NCBI GenBank assembly: GCA_900316315.1
Contig: ONCK01000009.1
Coordinates: 24,311-88,310, forward strand
Source of the DNA: an uncultured Prevotellaceae bacterium
Lineage (GTDB): Bacteria; Bacteroidota; Bacteroidia; Bacteroidales; Bacteroidaceae
DNA length: 64,000 bases
Direction of reading: 5' to 3'
The notes below the pieces were generated by a model. It searched no databases and had not been told where the DNA came from. It saw only the letters and a list, made by a program, of their open reading frames with translations. Positions within the stretch are counted from its first letter, which is position 1; each line of letters starts with the position of its first letter. The position numbers were made by a program, and so were the translations under genes. Below are positions 9,540 to 17,733 of the stretch, in pieces.

Positions 9540-10829
9540 TTAGAAGATAAATGTACGTATTATCCAGTAGCAGCCGATACCGGCTATGTAGCCTGTGAAG
9601 GCAATCCAGGTAATCTTTTTCATGTACCAGCCAAATGTAATCTTCTCCAAGCCCATGGCTACGACGCCTGCAGCAGAACCTATGATGAGCATCGAGCCGC
9701 CGACACCGGCGCAGTAAGCGAGCAGTTGCCAGAAGATACCGTCTTGAGCCATATCTCCGACGGGCATGATGGGGTACATCTTCATCGCACCGGCTACGAG
9801 CGGCACATTGTCGACGATGCTCGAGAGTACACCGATGCTGCCTGTGACGAGGTAGTGGTTGCCGACGTTTTGGTCAAGCCAGCTGCCTACGGAGTGGAGT
9901 ACTCCAATCTCTGCCAGCACGCTGACGGCCATCAGGATGCCGAGGAAGAAGAGAATGGTGCTCATGTCGATACGTGAGAGCAGGTTGACGACGCGTTTCT
10001 TGGTCTTCTCCGCATGACGGTAGAAGGAGTCGGTTACAATCCACAGGATGGACAGGACCAAGAGTATGCCCACAAAGGGAGGAAGTCCCGTCAAGCTGTG
10101 AAAGACTGGCACACTGCAGAGTCCACCCACGCCCAGGATGAAGACTGTACGGCGATGTTTCTTGCTGGTGATGATGTTGGGGTCCTGCACGGCGGGAGTG
10201 GAGATGTCAGGTGCGGAGAGCTCTCCCTTGAGGGAGGTTTGCAGTACCAGCGCGGGCACGACCATGCTGACCAGTGACGGGATAAATATCTCCTCCATCA
10301 CGCCCAGGGCAGTGATCATCTTGCTATTCCAGAGCATGATGGTCGTCACGTCGCCGATGGGCGAGAAGGCACCGCCCGAGTTGGCTGCGATGACAATCAT
10401 GGAAGCGTAGATGATACGGTCTTGATGCTCCTTGACGAGCTTGCGGAGGATCATGATCATCACGATAGTCGTGGTCAGATTGTCCAGCACGGCACTGAGA
10501 AAGAAGGTCATCAGAGACATGCGCCACAGGAGGGCACGTTTGGACTTGGTCATCATGACCTCGCGCACGAAGTTGAAACCTCCGTGCTGGTCGACGATTT
10601 CGACGATGGTCATGGCGCCCATCAGAAAGAAGAGGGTAGTGCCTGCTTCACCCAGATTGCGCTGTATGACTTCGCCCAGTTGTTCTCCGGCAAATCCTCC
10701 CAGAGCATAGAGTACCCAGCATGCGGCACACATCATCAGGGCAAAGGCTGCCTTGTTGATACGCGTGATGCTCTCGGTTGCTATCAGGAAGTAGCCGATG
10801 AGAAATACGATTACGATACTTGTTACCAT
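9540..10829 (-). CDS. nhaD: Na+/H+ antiporter, NhaD family
   Basis: 429-aa inner-membrane protein with about 12 hydrophobic segments. The central stretch LDNLTTTIVMIMILRKL and AANSGGAFSPIGDVTTIMLW match the signature region of NhaD/ion-transporter-superfamily antiporters, and DNVPLVAGAMKMYP gives the second inverted copy. It should exchange cytoplasmic Na+ for protons. It lies between a Na+-coupled anion transporter and a porin on the same strand, which suggests a shared sodium-cycle role. Confidence 0.88.
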   Translation of the reverse strand: MVTSIVIVFLIGYFLIATESITRINKAAFALMMCAACWVLYALGGFAGEQLGEVIQRNLGEAGTTLFFLMGAMTIVEIVDQHGGFNFVREVMMTKSKRALLWRMSLMTFFLSAVLDNLTTTIVMIMILRKLVKEHQDRIIYASMIVIAANSGGAFSPIGDVTTIMLWNSKMITALGVMEEIFIPSLVSMVVPALVLQTSLKGELSAPDISTPAVQDPNIITSKKHRRTVFILGVGGLCSVPVFHSLTGLPPFVGILLVLSILWIVTDSFYRHAEKTKKRVVNLLSRIDMSTILFFLGILMAVSVLAEIGVLHSVGSWLDQNVGNHYLVTGSIGVLSSIVDNVPLVAGAMKMYPIMPVGDMAQDGIFWQLLAYCAGVGGSMLIIGSAAGVVAMGLEKITFGWYMKKITWIAFTGYIAGIGCYWIIRTFIF

Positions 10830-10861
10830 GGTTATTGTAAGATGTATATTTGCACAAACAT

Positions 10862-10900
10862 GCGGGGAACGTCGATCTCAGTCAGGCATTCCCCACATGA
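10862..10900 (-). terminator. Hairpin between DASS transporter and nhaD
   Basis: The arms GTGGGGAA and TTCCCCGC face each other across a long loop, 30-65 nt after the transporter stop, without a good T-run. It may be a leaky terminator or an RNA-processing site. Confidence 0.35.
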
Positions 10901-10927
10901 TATATTTTTGTCAAGACGGCTCAGTCA

Positions 10928-12436
10928 CTAAGCGGCGGGTAAACCAAAGATACCCATCTTGCCGATAATCACAAGCACGGTATAGCCGATAACCATGGAG
11001 ATGACACCGATGATGACTCCGACCTTGGCCATCTGCGAACTCTTGATGAGACCCGTAGAGTAGGCGATGGCATTTGGAGGCGTGGAGATAGGCAGTGCCA
11101 TGGCAAAGCTGGCAGAGAGTGCTACGCCTACGATCAGTGTGATGAGGCCTCCGATACCGGCAAACTGGGCTTCCATACCCTTGCCGACGGCGACCAGGAT
11201 GGGCACCATCAGTGCTGCGGAGGCGCTGTTGCTGATAAATGTGGACATAATCCAGCAGATGACGCCGCCGCCGACGAGTACGAGGATGACGGGCCACTGG
11301 TCAAACGGTATGGCCTCTACCATAGCGTCAGCCAAGCCGGTCTTGTCCATGCCGATGCCGAGCGCAAAACCGCCGGCGACCATCCAGAGCACCGCCCAGT
11401 CGATCTGTTGCAAGTCGTGGTGGTCTATGAGGCCTGCAGCGGCAAAGGCGGCAAATGGGAAGAGCGCTACGACGTAGACATTGAGACCCAGATTTTTGCC
11501 GAAGCACCATAGCAGGATTGTCACTACGAGGATGAAGTAGATATAGTTGGTCTGCCAGCCCTTTTGTGCGCCGCCCTCGATCTTAAGCTCGATCTTCTTG
11601 CTGGTAAAGGGAAACATATTGCGTAGCAGAAGCCATGCGATGAAGAGTATGACAACCATCAGGGGAAACATGACGACCATCCAGTCCAGAAAACTTATGT
11701 TGTAGCCAAGACCACCCTCGTTGACGGCTTTATTGATATAGCCCAGGGCGATACCATTGGGCGGCGTGCCGATCGGTGTGGCGATACCGCCGATATTGGC
11801 TCCGATGGGGATGGCAAGTGCAAGCGCTGCGCTACCCTTCTCCGAGGAGGGCAGAGACTTGAGCACAGGAGCGAGAAAGGTCAGCATCATGGCTGCCGTA
11901 GCTGTATTGCTGACAAACATGGAGAAGATGGCTGTTACAAAGATGAAACCCAGCAATACGATGTTGCTGTTGGTACCAAAGGGCTTGAGGAGCACGCGGG
12001 CAAGCGTCACGTCGACGCCGCTCTTGGACGCTACGAGAGCCAGGATAAATCCGCCCATGAAGAGCATGATCGTCGGGTCGGCAAAAGAGGCCATGATGGC
12101 CTTGTAACTGATCAGGCCGGCTACGCCGGTGACCTCACCCGTCACCTCGTCGACGACACGCTGCGAGGCAGGGAAATTGGCTGGATTGATGAGTACCGCA
12201 AGTGAGCTGTCGCTCACCGTAAAGAGCATAATGACGACGATAAGTACGGATGTGACCCACGCAGGTACGACCTCGAGTATCCACATCAAGGCTGCAAAAG
12301 CAAAAATAGCAATCATGCGCTGTTGCAGAATGGTTAGATTGGGAATGCCAAAGGCAGTCGATGGCATCCACCACAAAGCAATAAAGACCACAAGCACTAT
12401 AAGGAGCTTGATGATCTTGGCTAAATTTAATTTCAT
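10928..12436 (-). CDS. DASS/SLC13-family sodium-coupled anion (dicarboxylate-type) transporter
   Basis: 502-aa membrane protein with about 11-12 hydrophobic segments. The two family-defining Ser-Asn-Thr-type motifs are visible, FVSNTATAAMML in the first half and FISNSASAALMVP in the second, with GGIATPIGTPPNGIALG and ALPISTPPNAIAYSTG before or after them. Known relatives import succinate, malate, fumarate, citrate or sulfate with Na+, and the substrate here is not decided. It is followed by nhaD, which could recycle the imported Na+. Confidence 0.85.
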   Translation of the reverse strand: MKLNLAKIIKLLIVLVVFIALWWMPSTAFGIPNLTILQQRMIAIFAFAALMWILEVVPAWVTSVLIVVIMLFTVSDSSLAVLINPANFPASQRVVDEVTGEVTGVAGLISYKAIMASFADPTIMLFMGGFILALVASKSGVDVTLARVLLKPFGTNSNIVLLGFIFVTAIFSMFVSNTATAAMMLTFLAPVLKSLPSSEKGSAALALAIPIGANIGGIATPIGTPPNGIALGYINKAVNEGGLGYNISFLDWMVVMFPLMVVILFIAWLLLRNMFPFTSKKIELKIEGGAQKGWQTNYIYFILVVTILLWCFGKNLGLNVYVVALFPFAAFAAAGLIDHHDLQQIDWAVLWMVAGGFALGIGMDKTGLADAMVEAIPFDQWPVILVLVGGGVICWIMSTFISNSASAALMVPILVAVGKGMEAQFAGIGGLITLIVGVALSASFAMALPISTPPNAIAYSTGLIKSSQMAKVGVIIGVISMVIGYTVLVIIGKMGIFGLPAA

Positions 12437-13290
12437 CAGTATATATGTTTTTGATTATTTAGACTCGGTCGGTGTAATCAACCGTGCGAAATTACTAAAT
12501 TTCTACATCTGGGGCAATAGATTTCTTAATTTTTTGCCATTATCCCAGTCAAAAAGTGCAGGTTCCGGCCTTTTTGCCTCGCATTTTGACAAGAAATAGG
12601 GTCAAGACAAATGTAAAAAAATTAACTTTTGATGTTGCCGAACATAAATGCGTTTTTCTGTCTCCGTCCACTTGGGGAGATAGGACCGTAAAGCGGCATT
12701 GCAATCACCTCCGGCGCGCGTGGGGATAGCTGTATCGGCCGTTGTCAGGTTGATGTCCTGCCGGAGGACGGCTCGATAGGGGACATGGAGTAGAGACCGA
12801 GGAGATGATATGTTTGGATATCGGAGACTTGCGACGGTGACAGACTGGGTGTAGCTACGGATAGGGCCGACGGTGACGGGATGGGACGGGCGTGCGCTTG
12901 GTCGTGTCTCTGTGTCGGGCAAGAGGAGGGTAGAGCGCCTTGCCTGCGACTTGGCTATCGCAAGAGTCTATACATATTTTAAATAGGGACCATCTGGGCT
13001 AAATCAAAGTATGATGTGATTTTGACAGAGCGGGTCCTGGCTTCAATAGAGCCTGACGTAGTTTGAATTGGGTAGTATCCTATTTTAAACAAGGTAAGAG
13101 ATAGTTTTGCCAAGACGGCTTGGTGTCTCAATCAGATAGAATGTATTTTAAACAAGATGGCTCCTGGTCGAAACAAGGTCGGACCTTGTTTTGCTTCTGG
13201 CGGGGGTACGTATGAGGGGCAGGTTTGGGCCTGTGACAATCGGGGTGCTGACGAGGCGCCCATCGTATTTGCGCTTGACAGGACAGACTA
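12437..13290. other. Intergenic region with a long 21-bp array
   Basis: About 850 bp without a convincing gene. The 106-codon minus-strand frame at 12602-12922 has no family resemblance. The right half is the phased array described separately. A weak promoter-like word (TAATTTCG on the minus strand, 12486-12493) may serve the DASS gene. Confidence 0.55.
12961..13191 (-). repeat. Array of about eleven degenerate 21-bp units
   Basis: Consecutive 21-nt segments start at 12961, 12982, 13003, 13024, 13045, 13066, 13087, 13108, 13129, 13150 and 13171 (drift of at most 1). Most begin near AAAC or AAT and end near GTTT or ATTTT. The last is the best preserved (AAACAAGGTCGGACC...). The middle units are highly diverged, but the AAGG/GAGG block and the terminal T-run keep their phase. 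No spacers are present, so it is not a CRISPR array. Confidence 0.75.
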
Positions 13291-13291
13291 A

Positions 13292-13325
13292 AAGAGAGCC
13301 TTGCCCCTGTGGGGCAAGGCTCTCT
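13292..13325 (-). terminator. Strong intrinsic terminator after the small OMP gene
   Basis: A perfect 15-bp stem (AGAGAGCCTTGCCCC and its complement) with a 4-nt loop and TTTT on the minus strand, 25 nt after the stop. Confidence 0.85.
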
Positions 13326-13348
13326 GTCTTGCTTGGTAGATACTAAGT

Positions 13349-13888
13349 TTAGAAGTTGAAGTACAGACCGAAGCTGATGTCGTTGGCATCGAGGTCTACG
13401 CCCCAAGCATTGTTGGCCTTGGCGCCATCCTCTGTGCCCTTGACAGTCTTGTATCCGAGAAAGCCTGCATGAGCTACGAGATCGAAGGACTTGCCCAGGT
13501 GTACGGCGATACCAGGCTTCAAGCCGATGTTCCACTGATTGGCCAAGCCATTGTAGTGACGGTACATGAAACCGCCGTCAACAAATACGTTGACGATATC
13601 ATTCTTTACAAATGTGAAGCGAGCGTAAGGTGCTACTTCAAATGTGCGGACAGCCTGAGTGGCATCTTCGATGCTGACGGGAGTGCCTTTGCCCCAGCCG
13701 ATTACAGTTCCGATTGCCCAGTTGTCATTGAAGTTGTAACCAACTTCGGGCAGTACCTTGTAAGTTGTCTCGTTGTCACCGCCGGCAATCTTAGTGCTTG
13801 CGACGCCAAGATTTCCGCCTACGTAAAACTGTGCGCTGGCTGTGAGCGTGCTGACTGCGAGAGCCAAAATCATAAATACCTTTTTCAT
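13349..13888 (-). CDS. Small outer-membrane beta-barrel protein (OMP_b-brl type)
   Basis: 179-aa protein with signal peptide MKKVFMILALAVSTLTASAQ and then FYVGGNLGVAS and repeated amphipathic strands (YKVLPEVGYNFNDNWAIG, FEVAPYARFTFVKND, LKPGIAVHLGKSFDLVAH), ending SFGLYFNF with terminal Phe. This is the 8-stranded OmpA/OmpX-like barrel seen in many Bacteroidetes OMPs. No binding or catalytic motif is visible. It has its own promoter and strong terminator, so it is a single-gene unit. Confidence 0.8.
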   Translation of the reverse strand: MKKVFMILALAVSTLTASAQFYVGGNLGVASTKIAGGDNETTYKVLPEVGYNFNDNWAIGTVIGWGKGTPVSIEDATQAVRTFEVAPYARFTFVKNDIVNVFVDGGFMYRHYNGLANQWNIGLKPGIAVHLGKSFDLVAHAGFLGYKTVKGTEDGAKANNAWGVDLDANDISFGLYFNF

Positions 13889-13944
13889 TTTAATTAAATG
13901 GTTTGAGGTTAAACAATATGCCCTTTAGGGACCTAAATGTGGTG

Positions 13945-13977
13945 CAAAGATAATTCCTTTTTCCGATTAGAAACAAA
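13945..13977 (-). promoter_or_regulatory. Promoter of the small OMP gene
   Basis: On the minus strand TTTG (13977-13974), a 21-nt spacer, then TATCTTTG (13952-13945): a complete Bacteroidetes promoter 57 nt before the ATG. Confidence 0.75.
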
Positions 13978-14089
13978 TTTTTTTTTGGAAAAATGATTGT
14001 AGGCGGCACCTAAGGTGAAATAGGTCAGTTTTTGGCTTGTTTTTGTTACTTTTGGGTAAACTTTGTTGGCGTCTGCGGGTAAAAATTGA

Positions 14090-17086
14090 CTATTTGCGTC
14101 CGTTTCGGGAGCCGTTTGTCCGATTGCCGGGGGGTCGGCTGCCGCTTTGGGGTCGGTTATAGCCATTGCGCTGTCTTTGCTGCGACCCGCGCTGCCAACG
14201 TTGTCCGCGCTGTCCGCGGCGCATGGTATTGATACGGTACTGGAAGGAGGCGAGAAAGTAGCTGCCGAGTACCATCGAGTGGGTATCGGTGATGGTCAGT
14301 CCGCTGATGGAGCGGTTGACATTGGTACGCTGGTGGAGGAGGTCAAATACCTGGAGACTCAGGAGGCCGGCATCGTGGGCAAAGAGGCGCTTGGTAAGCT
14401 GGGCATTCCAGATGGCGCGGTTTTTGACGATGTTGGAGGAGTATCCGTGGCGGCTGAGATAGTTTATATTGGTACTGATCTGCATATCGAAGGGGAGATC
14501 GGATTGCAGGTTAGCTCTGATGGCGTAGTCAAAGGTTTCTCTCTCGGCAGCCTTGTTGATGCTGTTTTGTACCTTGTAATAGTTTATTGACCCGCTGAGA
14601 CGCCAGGAGAAGTGCCCGAGACGGTATTGCAGCGAAGCGCTCTGTACAAGGCGCAGGGTCTGGGTGTGATTGCGCAGGGCGTAGGGCTGCAGCCTGTCAA
14701 TGTCGTTGAAGCTGATGTCTTGGAAGTCTGTGGTAATGCCGGCGGCGTGGAGCATGTCGCGGGTGAGAGGGGTGGAGTTGTAGTTGGTGCCCTCATTGTA
14801 GCTGAGGGCGGAGTTGGTGCTTACATTCCAGCGCATGGAGCTGTCAAGCGGGGTGTTGAAGTTGATGTTGCCCGAGGTGGACCAGCGGCCATTGACATTC
14901 ATCAGTTTGGAAACCCTGACGCCCGTACTGGACTCGTTGAAGGTCATATTTGACGTGGCATTCTGTACATTGGTATAGTTCCAGTTGGTGACAAGGCTGC
15001 GGTGGGTCTTCTCGCTATAGAGGTTGAGGTTGGCGCGTACGTTGTGGTTGAATCCAGGCTTGAGGCTGGGGTTGCCGTATCGGATGTTGGAGGTATTGCT
15101 CTTGTCTATAATCTCCTGGAGCTCGTCTATGTTGGGCTCATCGCTGTTGCCGGTATAGACGAGGTCAAAGGTGTTGCGCTTGGTGAAGCGGTATTTGAAG
15201 TGGAGATTGGGAGACCAGTTCATCAGATGCTGTGTGAGGAGTCCACGGTCCATCTTTTGTCCGAAGATGTAGTCTGTCTGATTGGTGCGTGGATTGAGGT
15301 GTACACCGTAGCTCAGATTAAGCTTAGGCGTGGTGTGACGCATATTGATATTGATGCTGTGTGAGCGGTACGTATTCTGGTAGACGTTGCTCAGAGTCGT
15401 ATCTATGGGTACGGAGGTCCAGTCTATGGCGTCGGCGATGAGGGTGGTGTCTTGTGTGAGATAGTCGTACTCATAGCCATAGCGCTCGGAGCGTGCGTGG
15501 TGGTAGCTGTAGGAGTAGCGTAGCTGGAGGTAGGTGTGCTTGAAGAGTGGCTCGTTATAGGCCAGTCCGACGGAGTAGTTGAGAGAGTGACTGTTGCTGT
15601 CCCAGTAGCGCATGTAGTTGCGGTTGCGCCGAGGCCGGAGAAAATAGTGGGCGATGTGACGCGAGTCATTGTTGCCCTGTGCGTCGCTGTATCCGAAGGA
15701 GGTGTTGAGGGTCAGGCTGCGGCCGCGAGGATTGAGCCTGCGGTAGACGAGGAGACTGAGGCTCTCGCTCCAGGAATGGGAGTCGGAAGTGGTGCGTCCG
15801 GAGATATCATTTATATCAATGGTGTCGGAGGAGGCAAGTCCGTTCCAGCTCTGTGAGGCAGAGTGGGTGGTGCCCCAATTGTCGGTCTTGCTGTAGCTCA
15901 CATTGGGCCTGAAGTCGATGCGGGTCAGCGTGTCGGGCTGCCACTCCAGCTTCATGTTCATGTTGAGCTCATGCCGCCGGCGGTCGGAGTGGTTCTCGCC
16001 CTGTCCATAGCGGAAGGTGGAGTCATTGTAAGCCGTCTCGGAGCGACGGTCAGACATCTCCTCGCCATTAGTATAGTTGTAACGTACATTGCCGGAGACC
16101 TCGTACTCCTTTTTCTTCTCCTTGGCAAATGTCAGTCCCGCTGATTTGGAAGCTGTGAGGCCGGGGCGAGAGGAGCGGGAGTAATTGGCAGCCCCGTTGC
16201 CGCGCTCTGCAAAGACGGGATTGTTGACATTGTTCATACTACCTACGAGGGCGACGTGTCTATCTTTGCGGAAGCGGTTGACATTGAGCTGGGTATTGTA
16301 TCGGTCATGGTTTCCTGCCGAGGCGCCGGCGCTTCCTACCAGCCCCTTGAAGAGATTGGGCTTGATCTCGATGTCGATGACATTGTTCTCTATACCGTCG
16401 TCAATGCCCGTGATGCGAGCCTGTGCTGACTTGCGGTCGTATGTGCGGATGCGCTTGATGATGTTTGCCGGCAGATTCTTGAGTGTGGCGCTCGGGTCGT
16501 CGCCAAAAAACTCCTTGCCGTCAATCAGTATCTTATTGTACTCTTTGCCATTGATCTTGATCTTGCCGTCATCAGCGATTTCGGCACCTGGTATCTGCTC
16601 GATGAGGTCCTCGGTCATCGCCCCCTCGGCTGTCTTGTAGGCATCGGCATTGTAGGAGACGGTATCGCCCTCCACAGTGACCGGAGTCGCTACGCCTGTG
16701 ACTACGGCCTCCTGGAGCATCAGGTCGGAACCGGTGAGGGTGACGGGGGCTATGGAGGCGTTGGGCTGCTGCGGCGACAGGGTGAAGGGAAGGCGGCCTC
16801 CGTTGTATCCCAGTGCCGAGTAGACGAGCACATATCGGCCCATGGGCAGCCCGCTGATGCGGTACATACCGAGAGAGTCGGATGCCGTGCCATTGACCAC
16901 AGCGCTGTCGGGCAGGTGGAGGGCCCGGAGGATGACGCCCTGAGCTCCGTGGCCGTCGGTGTCAAGGATGCGTCCGCTTACGCTGCCCCCTGTGTTGATG
17001 GAGTCGGCGGAGGACAGGGGCTTGGCGGCGCCGGATACAGCCACGGTAAGGGCGAGTATCGTCAGGGATAGTAGCAATCTTCTCAT
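14090..17086 (-). CDS. TonB-dependent-receptor-like outer-membrane protein (OMP_b-brl_3 type)
   Basis: 998-aa outer-membrane protein. Signal peptide (residues 1-20), a carboxypeptidase-regulatory-like Ig fold (about 33-115; VSGRILDTDGHGAQGV, GRYVLVYSALGY), then a plug-like region (LIEQIPGAEIADDGKIKINGKEYNK is the typical segment, given here only in part) and a large barrel from about residue 250. Such proteins (PF14905) resemble TonB receptors, and a transported ligand is not evident. The last ~45 residues are an unusual Arg/Gln/Gly/Asn-rich tail (RRGQRGQRW..., SRNGRK) beyond the barrel. No partner gene such as a SusD homolog is adjacent. Confidence 0.82.
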   Translation of the reverse strand: MRRLLLSLTILALTVAVSGAAKPLSSADSINTGGSVSGRILDTDGHGAQGVILRALHLPDSAVVNGTASDSLGMYRISGLPMGRYVLVYSALGYNGGRLPFTLSPQQPNASIAPVTLTGSDLMLQEAVVTGVATPVTVEGDTVSYNADAYKTAEGAMTEDLIEQIPGAEIADDGKIKINGKEYNKILIDGKEFFGDDPSATLKNLPANIIKRIRTYDRKSAQARITGIDDGIENNVIDIEIKPNLFKGLVGSAGASAGNHDRYNTQLNVNRFRKDRHVALVGSMNNVNNPVFAERGNGAANYSRSSRPGLTASKSAGLTFAKEKKKEYEVSGNVRYNYTNGEEMSDRRSETAYNDSTFRYGQGENHSDRRRHELNMNMKLEWQPDTLTRIDFRPNVSYSKTDNWGTTHSASQSWNGLASSDTIDINDISGRTTSDSHSWSESLSLLVYRRLNPRGRSLTLNTSFGYSDAQGNNDSRHIAHYFLRPRRNRNYMRYWDSNSHSLNYSVGLAYNEPLFKHTYLQLRYSYSYHHARSERYGYEYDYLTQDTTLIADAIDWTSVPIDTTLSNVYQNTYRSHSININMRHTTPKLNLSYGVHLNPRTNQTDYIFGQKMDRGLLTQHLMNWSPNLHFKYRFTKRNTFDLVYTGNSDEPNIDELQEIIDKSNTSNIRYGNPSLKPGFNHNVRANLNLYSEKTHRSLVTNWNYTNVQNATSNMTFNESSTGVRVSKLMNVNGRWSTSGNINFNTPLDSSMRWNVSTNSALSYNEGTNYNSTPLTRDMLHAAGITTDFQDISFNDIDRLQPYALRNHTQTLRLVQSASLQYRLGHFSWRLSGSINYYKVQNSINKAAERETFDYAIRANLQSDLPFDMQISTNINYLSRHGYSSNIVKNRAIWNAQLTKRLFAHDAGLLSLQVFDLLHQRTNVNRSISGLTITDTHSMVLGSYFLASFQYRINTMRRGQRGQRWQRGSQQRQRNGYNRPQSGSRPPGNRTNGSRNGRK

Positions 17087-17176
17087 GAGGGCGGTGGGTC
17101 TCTAGCAGGATAGGAGATACATTAATATATAAAGGTTTTTACGATGGCAGATCGTACCAAAGTGTCGCGGCAAGCA

Positions 17177-17184
17177 CAAAAGTA
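17177..17184 (-). promoter_or_regulatory. Promoter -7 element TACTTTTG for the TonB-receptor-like gene
   Basis: Exact TAnnTTTG on the minus strand about 90 nt before the ATG. No clear -33 element. Confidence 0.45.
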
Positions 17185-17682
17185 CTAAAACTTGATAACC
17201 TGAAACTTATCTGCCGGAAAAATTGTTGGCTGCGACAGCCTATTGATTTGTCTCATGTCGCATACGCTCTATAGATGCAGGGGAAAGAGAAAAGTTAAAA
17301 TAGGAGAATAGAAAAAATTTCGTCTTATGCGGGAGATTCTGCCAGCGGCCTAGCGGAGAGCGAACCGGATATTGCCAGAAAACAAGACTGGACCGAGTTT
17401 AAACGATATCCGAGCCTATCGACCGAGACTCAAGGTACAGAGCTATCATCAGCGGATTGACAGCATCAGGGCCTTGTGGTATCATCGAGGCATCGCTCAT
17501 CGTCCCGATACGACGCCCGACTTGTCCCGGGCGATGCTTCCGCGGTCTTTGTAAGAGGGAGATGCGGGAAACGCAACGGGGGCTTAGCGTCTTGCTGCCA
17601 ATGAGTGGTAAGTGAGGAAGCGGAAGAATAGGGCTTTATCTTTTTTTGCGCTCAAGGTGAAGGCGTTCAGCGCAGAAGAAAC
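17185..17682. other. Intergenic region between divergent genes
   Basis: About 500 bp. It holds a small 21-bp unit array (17359-17421). The 60-codon plus-strand frame at 17372 crosses that array and is not convincing. Nothing else was seen. Confidence 0.5.
17359..17421 (-). repeat. Three-unit 21-bp array
   Basis: Units begin at 17359, 17380 and 17401. The second is AAACAAGACTGGACCGAG followed by TTT, and the third starts AAACGATATCCGA. They match the family form AAAC-N4-TCGGA-N4-GTTT or its complement with several changes. Confidence 0.6.
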
Positions 17683-17690
17683 TAACTTTG
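17683..17690 (+). promoter_or_regulatory. Promoter -7 element TAACTTTG for the MscS-type gene
   Basis: Exact TAnnTTTG ending 43 nt before the ATG. No clear -33 match. Confidence 0.5.
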
Positions 17691-17733
17691 CAGGCAAATA
17701 AGTGAATCCTAATTCAATCAATCGGAAACTTGC

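Noticed and set aside
12602..12922. 106-codon minus-strand frame as a gene
   Set aside because: No promoter, no family pattern and low-complexity composition typical of non-coding sequence.
12961..13191. CRISPR array
   Set aside because: Units are contiguous at 21 bp and degenerate, without unique spacers, and no cas genes are in the window.
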